Source of the DNA: Cyclobacteriaceae bacterium
GTDB taxonomy: Bacteria > Bacteroidota > Bacteroidia > Cytophagales > Cyclobacteriaceae
DNA length: 64,000 bases
Direction: 5' to 3'
Assembly: GCA_016786495.1 (NCBI GenBank)
Contig: JAEUUJ010000086.1
Location: forward strand, 1 to 64,000
Below the pieces are notes generated by a model that was given only the letters and a program-made list of their open reading frames with translations, did no database searches and was not told where the DNA came from. Below are positions 36,577 to 44,366 of the stretch, piece after piece; position 1 is the first letter of the stretch; each line of letters starts with the position of its first letter. Made by a program: the position numbers and the translations under genes.

Positions 36577-37277
36577 TGATGATGCGTATGAGAAACAAGA
36601 TTGTATCGCTGATGACAGCCTGCTTGATGTTGATAACTGTGCTGGTCTTCCAACTCCTGTTCAGTTGTAAAGCGTCTAACACTACGAAAGGCGGAGCCAT
36701 TGGTGCAGGGGCTGGTGCCGCCATTGGCGGACTCATCGGCCACAAGTCCGACAATACCGTTGTGGGTGCCATCATCGGTGCCACCGTGGGTGGTGCGGCC
36801 GGAGCCGTTATTGGCCGCCAGATGGATAAACAGGCAGAAGAGCTTCAGCGCGACCTCAAAGGGGCAACCGTTGAACGCGTGGGTGAAGGAATTCTAATCA
36901 CATTTAATTCCGGTCTGCAGTTCAACCTCAATTCGTTTGAACTTCAGCCTACCACAAAATCAAATCTGGATGATTTGGCCAAGACGCTGAAAAAGTATGA
37001 TGATACCAATATTCTGATTGAAGGTCATACGGATAGCTCCGGAGAGGATGCTTATAACTTGCGCCTGTCGGATAATCGTGCGGATGCGGTGAAAGACTAT
37101 CTGAAGGAAAAAGGAATTAAGGCTGGCCGTATCGAAACAAAAGGTTATGGTGAAACACAACCGCTTGACTCGAATGATACGGATGCCGGACGGGCAAAGA
37201 ACAGAAGGGTGGAAGTTGCGATCTACGCTAACAAGAAAATGCAGAAGATGGCCGAGAAGGGTCAGTTAGGGGAATAA
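36576..37277 (+). CDS. OmpA-family lipoprotein with glycine-zipper region
   Basis: A 233-residue protein. A signal peptide ends near LLFSC (C31), followed by a glycine-zipper segment (GGAIGAGAGAAIGGLIGH at about 39-56 and a second repeat to about 80) and a C-terminal OmpA domain with the peptidoglycan-binding motif IEGHTDSSGEDAYN, NLRLSDNRADAV and NRRVEV. The layout matches YiaD-like envelope proteins. Start at 36576 overlaps the preceding stop; an internal ATG at 36588 is an alternative. A terminator follows. Confidence 0.87.
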   Translation: MMMRMRNKIVSLMTACLMLITVLVFQLLFSCKASNTTKGGAIGAGAGAAIGGLIGHKSDNTVVGAIIGATVGGAAGAVIGRQMDKQAEELQRDLKGATVERVGEGILITFNSGLQFNLNSFELQPTTKSNLDDLAKTLKKYDDTNILIEGHTDSSGEDAYNLRLSDNRADAVKDYLKEKGIKAGRIETKGYGETQPLDSNDTDAGRAKNRRVEVAIYANKKMQKMAEKGQLGE

Positions 37278-37314
37278 CATCCGGCATAACATTACACATT
37301 TAACAATCCATACA

Positions 37315-37342
37315 GGCTGCCCGATTCGGACGGCCTTTTTTT
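37315..37342 (+). terminator. Rho-independent terminator of the ytxH-ompA operon
   Basis: GGCTGCCCGA / TCGGACGGCC arms, with two imperfect pairs, followed by seven T, just ahead of the oxidoreductase gene. Confidence 0.75.
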
Positions 37343-37352
37343 ATCCTTTCAT

Positions 37353-38555
37353 ATGAAGCTTCGCTCGAAAGAACCCTATTGGTTATTGAAAAACGGTTTA
37401 ATTGGTACCTATCCATCGCTGCAGAAAGATATTGCATGCGATGTACTGATTGTGGGTGGAGGTATTACCGGTGCGTTAATTGCGTACCAGTTTTCCAGTG
37501 AAGGCTATCGCACCATCCTCATTGACAAACGCGACATTTCGCTTGGAAGTACCAGTGCAAGCACTTCGCTGCTGCAATATGAAATTGACGAACCACTGTA
37601 CGCACTGATCAAAAAAGTTGGACCGAATGCAGCTATTGACACATACCTCGAAGGCGTAAATGCAATTGAAAAATTGACCGCGCTCATCAAGTCGCTGAAA
37701 GCAGATTGCGGTTTCCAGCTCAAGCAGAGCGCGTACATTGCTCATTCCGAGCGTGACGTGGAATGGCTGGCAACCGAATTCGAAGCGCGGAAGCGGATCG
37801 GCTTAACGGTTAAATGGCTTTCCAAGACGAAATTAAAACAAGCGTTTGGCGTAATGGGGGAAGGCGCAATCCTCTCGGATGTTGGTGCTTCTACCGATGT
37901 GTATCAACTTGTGCGGTGCCTCATCGAACAATCGGTTAAGCGTTACGGACTGAAAGTTTTTGATCATACCGAATTGATTCATGTGGATTACCTGAAAACC
38001 AAATGCGAAGTTACCGTGACTGGCGGTCACCAGATTGCCGCGAAGAAAATCGTGTACGCAACGGGGTATGAAAGCCAGGCCATGCTGAAGGACAAGGTGG
38101 TGGACCTGATCAGTACGTTCGCCTTTATCAGCGAACCACTTAAAATTCCAGCGTATCTAAAACGTACCCTTTTTTGGGATACCGAAGATCCGTATCTCTA
38201 CATGCGGACAACCGATGATGACCGGATCCTGGTGGGCGGGGAAGACGAGCAATTCAAAAACCCGGAGAGACGCGACAGGCTAATCGATAAAAAGCAGGAT
38301 GTATTACTGGAGAAAGTTTCAAGCAAATTTGAAGGCTTGAAACTGATTCCGGATTATGCCTGGGCCGGCACCTTTGGGGTAACGAAAGATGCGTTGCCCT
38401 ACATCGGTGAACATCCCGATTATCCCAACGCTTATTTTGTACTTGCATTTGGCGGCAATGGGATCACATTCAGTGTTATGGGGATGCAAATACTTTCCGA
38501 TGCCATGGCCGGCAGACCAAACAAGTTTTTGGAGTATTTTCGTTTCGGACGCTAG
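37353..38555 (+). CDS. FAD-dependent oxidoreductase, DAO/glycine oxidase type
   Basis: A 400-residue flavoprotein. The dinucleotide fold is at the N-terminus: VLIVGGGITG at 31-40, with the acidic end of strand 2 at IDK near 60. The DAO-type C-terminus has GGNGITFSVMGMQILSDAM. No Rieske domain is present, unlike some homologues. The substrate cannot be told; these enzymes oxidise amines or amino acids and are often found among stress genes of Bacteroidota. It begins 10 bases after the upstream terminator. Confidence 0.82.
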   Translation: MKLRSKEPYWLLKNGLIGTYPSLQKDIACDVLIVGGGITGALIAYQFSSEGYRTILIDKRDISLGSTSASTSLLQYEIDEPLYALIKKVGPNAAIDTYLEGVNAIEKLTALIKSLKADCGFQLKQSAYIAHSERDVEWLATEFEARKRIGLTVKWLSKTKLKQAFGVMGEGAILSDVGASTDVYQLVRCLIEQSVKRYGLKVFDHTELIHVDYLKTKCEVTVTGGHQIAAKKIVYATGYESQAMLKDKVVDLISTFAFISEPLKIPAYLKRTLFWDTEDPYLYMRTTDDDRILVGGEDEQFKNPERRDRLIDKKQDVLLEKVSSKFEGLKLIPDYAWAGTFGVTKDALPYIGEHPDYPNAYFVLAFGGNGITFSVMGMQILSDAMAGRPNKFLEYFRFGR

Positions 38556-38661
38556 CGGGGAACCGGGGATTTTCCTACACAACCTTGCGTTTGATTGGCG
38601 CTAAAACAAAGGTTTGCGTTCGGTATTCATTTTGATCGATAGATCAAAAAACAACACACCT

Positions 38662-39246
38662 ATGAAAACCAATACCCGGACGGCAGCGAAGAAGACCGCT
38701 GTCAAGCGCGATGTAAAAGCAAGCAAGTCCACCAAGAGTGCTAAGTCTTCGAAGGAATCACTCGAAGATATTTTTGAAGATATGCTGAAAGATATCTATT
38801 GGGCCGAAAACCATTTGGCGAAAGCCTTACCGAAACTTGCCAAAGCTTCGTATAACGAAGAGTTGAAAGACGCGTTTGAAGCGCATCATAAAGAGACGCT
38901 TGCGCAGATTTCACGACTTGAGCAGTGTTTTTCATTGCTGGAGATAAAACCTCAGGGAAAGAAGTGTCCTGCTATGCAAGGCCTTGTTGAGGAAGGACAA
39001 GAGGCAATCGGTGATCACAGTTCCGGTAACGCACGCGATGTGGCATTGATCGCGGCTGCTCAGAAAGCCGAGCACTACGAAATTTCTTCATACGGAACGT
39101 TGCGGACAATCGCTACCGTGCTGGGCCGCGTGCAATGCGCGGAACTGCTCGAAGCGAACAAAGATGAAGAAGCCGAAACAGATGAAAAATTAACGCGTCT
39201 GGCAGAAAAGATTAACAAACTGGCGGGCCGGAGCGACAAGGAGTAA
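38662..39246 (+). CDS. DUF892 (YciE/YciF) ferritin-like stress protein
   Basis: A 194-residue protein. A basic, alanine-rich N-terminal extension (about 1-35, KKTAVKRDVKASKSTKS) precedes the ferritin-like DUF892 domain with LEDIFEDMLKDIYWAENHLAKALPK and AQKAEHYEISSYGTL, containing the Glu and His residues that bind a di-iron centre in YciF. The start at 38662 is preferred to the frame start at 38614. The lysine-rich tail could bind DNA, as in Dps-like proteins; this is inference. No good -24 box was found upstream. Confidence 0.85.
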   Translation: MKTNTRTAAKKTAVKRDVKASKSTKSAKSSKESLEDIFEDMLKDIYWAENHLAKALPKLAKASYNEELKDAFEAHHKETLAQISRLEQCFSLLEIKPQGKKCPAMQGLVEEGQEAIGDHSSGNARDVALIAAAQKAEHYEISSYGTLRTIATVLGRVQCAELLEANKDEEAETDEKLTRLAEKINKLAGRSDKE

Positions 39247-39267
39247 GGTCGCGAATCGAATCCAGTA

Positions 39268-39297
39268 AAAGCTATCGGAACCGGTAGCTTTTTTTTA
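39268..39297 (+). terminator. Rho-independent terminator of the DUF892 gene
   Basis: AAAGCTATCGG / CCGGTAGCTTT arms followed by eight T. Confidence 0.85.
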
Positions 39298-39315
39298 TTG
39301 GATCTATCTACAGCT

Positions 39316-39335
39316 TTGGGAATATTATTCCCCAA
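39316..39335. promoter_or_regulatory. Imperfect inverted repeat upstream of the 39413 gene
   Basis: TTGGG and CCCAA arms around an A/T-rich centre containing GGAATATT, the left part of the 9134 palindrome. A half-site ATCTACA lies at 39306-39312 and a second bulged repeat (GTAAA...TTTAC) at 39343-39360. Spacing to the -24-like box is about 38 bases. Confidence 0.35.
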
Positions 39336-39372
39336 TAAACATGTAAAACAGTCTGTTTACGCTGTTTTTTTG

Positions 39373-39388
39373 TGGCAGTGAATTTTCT
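39373..39388 (+). promoter_or_regulatory. -24/-12-like promoter of the 39413 gene
   Basis: TGGCAGT-N4-TTTC with normal sigma-54 spacing; TTTC replaces TTGC. Predicted start near 39399, about 14 bases before the ATG at 39413. Confidence 0.5.
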
Positions 39389-39412
39389 ATACATACTGCA
39401 AAAACGAAGGCT

Positions 39413-39763
39413 ATGAAAACGATAACAAATACCCCCGAAACCATGACAACCTTAACGTCTTGCATGAACACGGCCGTGCTTGACGGATATACGGAAAGTT
39501 TTAAGGTGGAAGGTAAGGGCCTTACGGGAGCCTCGACCTCCGATCAGAAGTTCTATGGACCTTCCGAGGTGAAAATTGATAACTTCTATCGGTTCGAAGG
39601 ATATTCCGATCCGAACGACAATTCAATTTTGTATCTCTTGCAAACCTCCGATGGTCGCAAAGGAACATTGGTGGATTCTTATGGAATGTATTCAGACAAT
39701 AAGATATCCGAATTCATTAAGTCGGTTGAAGAGATTCAAAAGAAAGACAAGACACACAATTAA
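39413..39763 (+). CDS. Conserved Bacteroidota short protein
   Basis: A 116-residue cytoplasmic protein with the pattern DGYTESF ... YGPSEVKIDNFYRFEGYSDP ... ILYLLQTSDGRKGTLVDSYG. This resembles a short Bacteroidota family that is often mislabelled phosphoribosylpyrophosphate synthetase; it has none of that enzyme's PRPP-binding motif. Real function unknown. Start could be the first ATG or MTTLTSCM nine codons later. A -24/-12-like element 14 bases before the first ATG favours the first. Confidence 0.72.
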   Translation: MKTITNTPETMTTLTSCMNTAVLDGYTESFKVEGKGLTGASTSDQKFYGPSEVKIDNFYRFEGYSDPNDNSILYLLQTSDGRKGTLVDSYGMYSDNKISEFIKSVEEIQKKDKTHN

Positions 39764-39774
39764 GTTGTAATGTT

Positions 39775-39963
39775 ATGAGCCGGTTTTTGAGGAGCAGGAT
39801 GTCGGAGTTGAGAAAGGTTAAAACGGAACCGATTTGGTTAAGTTTTACCAATATGGGGTACGGATATGTGAATAACGACTGGCTCCTCATTATCCGCTCA
39901 TTTTTCATGATACTGCTGGCTATCGGTATGGTGGGCTTTCAATCGTCCGGCATCAACTCCTAA
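39775..39963 (+). CDS. Small membrane-anchored protein, 62 residues
   Basis: A basic N-terminal region (MSRFLRSRMSELRKVK) is followed by a soluble middle and one C-terminal hydrophobic helix (about 40-57). No family recognised. It lies 11 bases after the 39413 gene and six before topoisomerase IB, which favours a real gene in the same operon. Confidence 0.55.
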   Translation: MSRFLRSRMSELRKVKTEPIWLSFTNMGYGYVNNDWLLIIRSFFMILLAIGMVGFQSSGINS

Positions 39964-39969
39964 ACAACC

Positions 39970-41055
39970 ATGGTAGCCGCAGCTAACGTATCGCGGGTAG
40001 CATCAAGCCGCCTGCACCGCGATTATAAATTTACGGCCAAGGTTGCCAGCCTTCAATACGTTTCCGATTCTGCGCCCGGTATTCTGCGGATAAAAAAAGG
40101 AACCGGCTTTTCATATCGCTTTAGCAGCGGAGAACTCGTCAAAAGCAAAGACATTCTTATCCGGATAAAAAAGCTGGTAATTCCGCCCGCCTGGACAAAC
40201 GTTTGGATTTCCGACAAAGCGGACGGTCATATCCAGGCAACAGGTTTTGATGTTCGTAACCGCAAACAATACAAGTATCACCCTCAATGGAGCGAGGTGC
40301 GAAATCAAACCAAGTTTCATCGGCTGCTGGAATTCGGAAAACACCTTCCTGCACTCCGGAAAAAGATTGAGGCTGACCTGGGTTCGTCCAGCTTGTCGAA
40401 GGATAAAGTGCTGGCTACCATTGTGAGTCTCATGGAGAAAACATTTATCCGTGTGGGTAACAGCGAATATGAAAAATTGTACGGCTCGTATGGCCTTACT
40501 ACGCTGAAAGACGGTCATGTAAAAATTAACGGTGGCACAATTGCCTTTTCGTTCAAGGGAAAGAAGGGGATACACCACGCCATTAGCTTAAAAAATAAAA
40601 GGCTCGCCAAAATTGTAAAAGCTTGTCGGGACATACCCGGAAAGGAGCTCTTCCAATACATCAATGAACAGGGTGAACGGTGTACAGTCGATTCCGGTAT
40701 GGTGAACAACTACATCCGGGAGGCTACCGGCAATGATTTCACGGCGAAAGATTTCCGAACCTGGGCCGGGTCACTTACCGTACTTTCGTGCTTTAAAAAT
40801 CTCGGTCCGTGCGAGAGCGAGCCGCAGGTAAAAAAGAACGTTGTTGCGGCACTTGATGAGGTAAGCATGAAACTGGGTAACACGCGAACAGTTTGCCGGA
40901 AATATTATGTGCACCCTGGAATCGTGAAACTGTATGAGGAGCAAAGCCTGACGCGATATTTAAAAGAGCTGGAAGAAACCACGGAAGCTGAAGATTCAAT
41001 CGAGCTAACGTGTGAGGAAAAAGTGTTGATGCGAATTCTTAAAAAACTTGGATAG
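39970..41055 (+). CDS. DNA topoisomerase IB, poxvirus type
   Basis: A 361-residue type IB topoisomerase that relaxes supercoils through a 3'-phosphotyrosyl intermediate. The catalytic domain shows VGNSEYEKLYGSYGLTTL, FKGKKGIHHAI, the FRTWAGS helix and VCRKYYVHP, where the second tyrosine (Y313) is the likely nucleophile. Size matches bacterial poxvirus-like enzymes (about 340-380). Bacterial copies are sporadic and often sit with stress genes. It seems to be the third gene of the operon starting at 39413 and is followed six bases later by the iron-permease-like gene. Confidence 0.88.
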   Translation: MVAAANVSRVASSRLHRDYKFTAKVASLQYVSDSAPGILRIKKGTGFSYRFSSGELVKSKDILIRIKKLVIPPAWTNVWISDKADGHIQATGFDVRNRKQYKYHPQWSEVRNQTKFHRLLEFGKHLPALRKKIEADLGSSSLSKDKVLATIVSLMEKTFIRVGNSEYEKLYGSYGLTTLKDGHVKINGGTIAFSFKGKKGIHHAISLKNKRLAKIVKACRDIPGKELFQYINEQGERCTVDSGMVNNYIREATGNDFTAKDFRTWAGSLTVLSCFKNLGPCESEPQVKKNVVAALDEVSMKLGNTRTVCRKYYVHPGIVKLYEEQSLTRYLKELEETTEAEDSIELTCEEKVLMRILKKLG

Positions 41056-41061
41056 CGGGTT

Positions 41062-41523
41062 ATGGCAGTGAAAACAGTTGAGTGCTCTCCGTTGGGACGA
41101 GTCTTTAATAAGATCTCAAACGCGGCAACAAAAGCTGCAGGACGGCCGGTTGCGTCCATTATCGCTATGAGTATCGTTATCATTTGGGCTCTGGTCGGAC
41201 CAATATTCGATTATTCCAATACATGGCAGCTTGTTATCAATACCGGAACAACGATTATTACGTTCCTGATGGTGTTTGTGATCCAGCAATCGCAGAATAA
41301 AGATACGGTGGCAATTCACCTGAAGTTAAATGAACTGATTGCTTCACAGAAAAACGCCAGCAATCGCCTGATTGATATTGAAGATTTGACGGAAGAGGAG
41401 TTGGAGGTGTTGAAGAAGTTTTATGTGAAGCTTTCGAAGATCGCACTAAAGCAGAATGACCTCTACAGCTCGCATTCGATCGATGAAGCAGAAGAAATTG
41501 GCAAAAAAAAGAAGGCTGGTTAG
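41062..41523 (+). CDS. Low-affinity iron permease family protein
   Basis: A 153-residue protein with two helices (about 31-48 and 58-76), the segment FDYSNTWQLVINTGTTIITFLMVFVIQQSQNKDT (conserved in the Fet4-like family) and a charged cytoplasmic tail (LKLNELIASQKNASNRLIDIE). Bacterial members are not proved iron transporters. It follows topoisomerase IB closely. Its last codons (KKKKAG) are read from the reverse complement of the terminator of the convergent gene. Confidence 0.78.
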   Translation: MAVKTVECSPLGRVFNKISNAATKAAGRPVASIIAMSIVIIWALVGPIFDYSNTWQLVINTGTTIITFLMVFVIQQSQNKDTVAIHLKLNELIASQKNASNRLIDIEDLTEEELEVLKKFYVKLSKIALKQNDLYSSHSIDEAEEIGKKKKAG

Positions 41524-41528
41524 CCTTC
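41503..41528 (-). terminator. Rho-independent terminator of the lipocalin-like gene
   Basis: On the minus strand GAAGGCT / AGCCTTC with a 4-base loop followed by eight T. It has nearly the same stem as the terminator at 24198 and lies in the 3' end of the iron-permease-like gene. Confidence 0.85.
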
Positions 41529-41545
41529 TTCGTGTTAACATCAAT

Positions 41546-41917
41546 TTACTGTCGTTGTCGAACAGCGGTAATAGCCACCCCGGACTCACGCTTCTTTTTG
41601 GGATTGGTACGCGTGAGTGTTAGCACACCTTTTTTCACAACCGCTTTCCATTCCGCCAGCGACTTTTCACCATCCTCAATAACCACGGTTGATGTTGTTT
41701 CGTTTGTTCTGTACAATGCATGCACCGAACCCATTGGCTGGCCCGAACTTACAAACTTGCCGTCATCGCTGAAGTGCAGTGTTCCGGGCGTGACGCTTTT
41801 TGCATTCGGGGTAATTTTAGTGATGGTCCAATGACCTTTTAAAGAGTCAAGCAGGTTTTGTGCAAAAGCAGTTTGCAGGCTTGCCAGCAATACTGCGGTT
41901 ATCAGAAGTCGTTTCAT
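41546..41917 (-). CDS. Secreted lipocalin-like protein
   Basis: A 123-residue protein with a Sec signal (cleavage after TAFAQ) and a lipocalin-like start of the barrel (LLDSLKGHWTITKI, LHFSDDGKFVSSG). ATG 41917 (MKRLLITA) gives the signal peptide; the frame start at 41935 adds six odd residues. A very good -24 box with TTTC -12 box lies 23 bases upstream of the start codon. Function unknown; probably a small periplasmic or surface lipocalin. Confidence 0.75.
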   Translation of the reverse strand: MKRLLITAVLLASLQTAFAQNLLDSLKGHWTITKITPNAKSVTPGTLHFSDDGKFVSSGQPMGSVHALYRTNETTSTVVIEDGEKSLAEWKAVVKKGVLTLTRTNPKKKRESGVAITAVRQRQ

Positions 41918-41938
41918 AGTATGTTTTTCCGACACAGG

Positions 41939-41954
41939 TGAAAACTCCGTGCCA
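41939..41954 (-). promoter_or_regulatory. -24/-12-like promoter of the lipocalin-like gene
   Basis: On the minus strand TGGCACG-N4-TTTC with exact sigma-54 spacing. Predicted start near 41929, leader about 12 bases. Palindrome 6 is 40 bases upstream. It is the best -24/-12 match in the window. Confidence 0.6.
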
Positions 41955-41993
41955 TGCCGGAAAGCCGTTTTTTACTAACCTTGGCAAAGAACG

Positions 41994-42011
41994 GGTGGAG
42001 AACTTTCTACA
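41994..42011. promoter_or_regulatory. Stress-palindrome site 6
   Basis: GGTGGAGAACTTTCTACA on the plus strand, TGTAGAAAGTTCTCCACC on the minus strand. It lies 40 bases upstream of the lipocalin-like -24 box, a typical enhancer distance, between this gene and the phospholipase D gene. Confidence 0.55.
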
Positions 42012-42083
42012 AACACCGTGTTGGTCAGACTTGTTGGACATCCGGACGTAGCCGGGAATCATTACTTTCTTCTATCTTTTCGC

Positions 42084-43235
42084 ATGCTTAGCGTACAACG
42101 CAATCGTACACAGAACACCTCCAGCAACCAGGCAGCCCTCATCCGAGGCGGAGCGGAATATTTCGCGTTGCTTCAAAAACTGATTGACGGGGCCGAAGAG
42201 CGGATTCATCTGCAGTTCTATATTTTCGATCCCGATGCAACCGGCAAATCGGTCAGCAGAGCCTTGATCGCGGCTGCGCAACGCGGAGTAAAAATTTATA
42301 TTTTACTCGATGCGTACGGATCGCAGAAATTGTCGCGGAACTTCATCGATGTTTGGAAAGAAGCCGGTATTTATTTTCGCTGGTTTCAACCCTTCTTCAA
42401 AAGCAATAAATTTTATCTCGGCCGCAGGTTGCATCATAAAATTGTGGTTGTCGACAGTTATCACAGTTTGGTGAGCGGGTTAAATATCAGCGACCGCTAC
42501 AATGACACGCCCGAAGCAACCGCATGGCTCGACTGGGGCCTGTATTGTAAAGGATCAGTGTCGTGGCAATTGGAAGAAGTTTGCCGCAAGCGGATGAAGT
42601 TGCGGCCTCCGAAGGATCGACCCGCTAACCCGATAAAGGCCGGTCAGTGTGAAATCGGTGTCCGCGTGAACGACTGGGTCGGCAGACGCCAGGAGATCAC
42701 CCGGATGTATTTAAAAATGCTGCGAGAGGCGCGTGAGTCGGTTGTGGTTATGACACCGTACTTCATGCCGGGCTATGAGTTTAAGCGCAGCCTGAAAGCT
42801 GCCGCAAGGAGGGGAGCGAAAGTTCAAATGATCCTGACCGAAAATTCCGACATACCCATCGCCAAGTATGCCGAGCGATACATGTATCAATGGCTGCTCG
42901 AAAATAGAATTGAGATCTGGGAGTATAAAAAAAATGTACTGCACGGGAAGATTGCTTCGGTTGACGGGAAAATGGCAACCGTGGGATCTTATAATGTGAA
43001 CAACTTAAGTGCGTACGCGAGCATTGAACTCAACCTCGAAGTGATTGACCCGGAACTGGCCGGTGAAATTGAATCGCGCCTCAGGAAGATCATTCAAAAC
43101 GACTGCGTGCAGATAACTCCGGAGGCATTCAAGAAACGTGCAAATCTTTTTAATACGATCGGAGAAGCCCTCGCGTATAATTTCTTCCGGTTTATGTTAT
43201 TCCTGTTCACGCTTCGCATCCGTCATCCGGAATAA
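42084..43235 (+). CDS. Cardiolipin synthase-type phospholipase D
   Basis: A 383-residue phospholipase D-superfamily protein with two HKD motifs: HHKIVVVD (H117, K119, D124) followed by SGLN, and HGKIASVD (H287, K289, D294) followed by GSYN. Both catalytic sites are complete. Size and absence of N-terminal membrane helices match ClsB-like synthases, which join phosphatidyl groups to make cardiolipin. The start at 42084 (MLSVQRNR) is preferred to the GTG at 42018, which lies too close to the palindrome. Membrane lipid change fits the envelope-stress neighbourhood. Confidence 0.83.
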   Translation: MLSVQRNRTQNTSSNQAALIRGGAEYFALLQKLIDGAEERIHLQFYIFDPDATGKSVSRALIAAAQRGVKIYILLDAYGSQKLSRNFIDVWKEAGIYFRWFQPFFKSNKFYLGRRLHHKIVVVDSYHSLVSGLNISDRYNDTPEATAWLDWGLYCKGSVSWQLEEVCRKRMKLRPPKDRPANPIKAGQCEIGVRVNDWVGRRQEITRMYLKMLREARESVVVMTPYFMPGYEFKRSLKAAARRGAKVQMILTENSDIPIAKYAERYMYQWLLENRIEIWEYKKNVLHGKIASVDGKMATVGSYNVNNLSAYASIELNLEVIDPELAGEIESRLRKIIQNDCVQITPEAFKKRANLFNTIGEALAYNFFRFMLFLFTLRIRHPE

Positions 43236-43274
43236 CGTCTGAACGTGCAGATCTGATTCGCAATCCCGGTTCGA

Positions 43275-44288
43275 CTAGTTTCCTTTAATCCTTAACCAGA
43301 ACGACCGTAACGTTTTCTTGTTCCATCCGGTGAATCGTCCACGCTGAACCGCCAGCGAATTCATATCCGGTTTTTCCAGAAAGAAATAAAAAACAAATCT
43401 CGCGCGTGGCGTGTCCCAGCCGGCAATTTGTCCGAAACGCAAGTCATTCAGCACCACGGTCTCTTCAACTTTCTCGATGGTGTAATATCCCTCTGAGAAT
43501 CTCTTGAGCAGGGCTACTTCGTCAGGATTTGGAACTCCGGTTAACAGATAATTATTCTGCGGATAGAATTCCAAACGAATATTCGGATCACTATCAAACA
43601 CCGAGCTGTAACCGATGTAAAAACCTGAGTCCGCTTCTGCGACAATGTACCAAAGCATATTGTTGAGCGGAGTGGGGGATGTAAAATACTGTTTGGGACT
43701 CAAGTCTTTTTTCGCAAACGCCTCACGTGCACGACTGTCAATAATCGATTTGTTAACAAGGCAGATAATCATGTACGCTGCGCTAACGACCAGCGTGCTA
43801 ATCGCCAGCCGCATGCGGACCGGTTCTTTTAACCGCTTAAAGAACAACGCTACCATGGCGATCAGCGACCAGATCGTGAAAAGCGGATCGGCTACAAAAA
43901 TTACATTAAATGAAATTCGCGTGTTGCTGAACGGTTCAAACAAACCCGTACCATAGGAATTCATGGAGTCAAGGGTGAGATGCATGAGCAGTTCAATTCC
44001 CAGGAAGATCATCCAATGCCGGAGCGTCAACGGATTCTCGCTGCGCAGCCATCGCTTCATCGCGTACGCCAGCCCGATTGTCAACAGAATGTTAAATAAA
44101 AAGGAGTGTGTTATCCCCCGATGAACCAGTAAATCCTCTACCGGGGTATGAAAAAACCCGAGCAGAAAATCCAGGTCGGGGAGGCTTTGGGCGGCTGCGC
44201 CAATCAGGAGGGCTTTCCGGCCGAGTTTCTTGCCTGCCACCACTTCCCCGATAACTGCGCCCAGCGCAATGTGTGTGATTGAATCCAT
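43275..44288 (-). CDS. YdjM-type membrane-bound metal-dependent hydrolase
   Basis: A 337-residue protein of the DUF457/YdjM family. The N-terminus MDSITHIALGAVIGE carries the family histidine, SLPDLDFLL and VHRGITHSFLF bring in Asp and His residues likely to bind metal, and LLMHLTLDSMNSYGTG gives another pair. About four membrane helices (to about 180) precede a C-terminal soluble domain of about 150 residues. Substrate unknown. Reads divergently from mlaE. Confidence 0.8.
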   Translation of the reverse strand: MDSITHIALGAVIGEVVAGKKLGRKALLIGAAAQSLPDLDFLLGFFHTPVEDLLVHRGITHSFLFNILLTIGLAYAMKRWLRSENPLTLRHWMIFLGIELLMHLTLDSMNSYGTGLFEPFSNTRISFNVIFVADPLFTIWSLIAMVALFFKRLKEPVRMRLAISTLVVSAAYMIICLVNKSIIDSRAREAFAKKDLSPKQYFTSPTPLNNMLWYIVAEADSGFYIGYSSVFDSDPNIRLEFYPQNNYLLTGVPNPDEVALLKRFSEGYYTIEKVEETVVLNDLRFGQIAGWDTPRARFVFYFFLEKPDMNSLAVQRGRFTGWNKKTLRSFWLRIKGN

Positions 44289-44346
44289 CTGTCCTGAAAA
44301 GTAGTCACGGAAAGATTCCCTTCAAAAAACGAAAAAATCGAATTTT

Positions 44347-44366
44347 TGTGAGGATAAAATTCCCCA
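44347..44366. promoter_or_regulatory. Weak palindrome resembling the stress site
   Basis: TGTGAGGA and TTCCCCA arms around TAAAA in the divergent spacer before the mla operon. A TGGCAC at 44438 is followed by TATC at one-base-long spacing. Both are degenerate, so membership of the same regulon is doubtful. Confidence 0.2.

Noticed and set aside
38561-38575. GGGGATTTTCCTACA upstream of the DUF892 gene as a seventh palindrome
   Set aside because: Only about 11 of 18 positions fit and no -24 box follows at a suitable distance.
43240-43270. Short stretch GGTTCGACT resembling a tRNA T-loop
   Set aside because: No matching acceptor, D or anticodon arms are present around it, and the T-stem does not pair.
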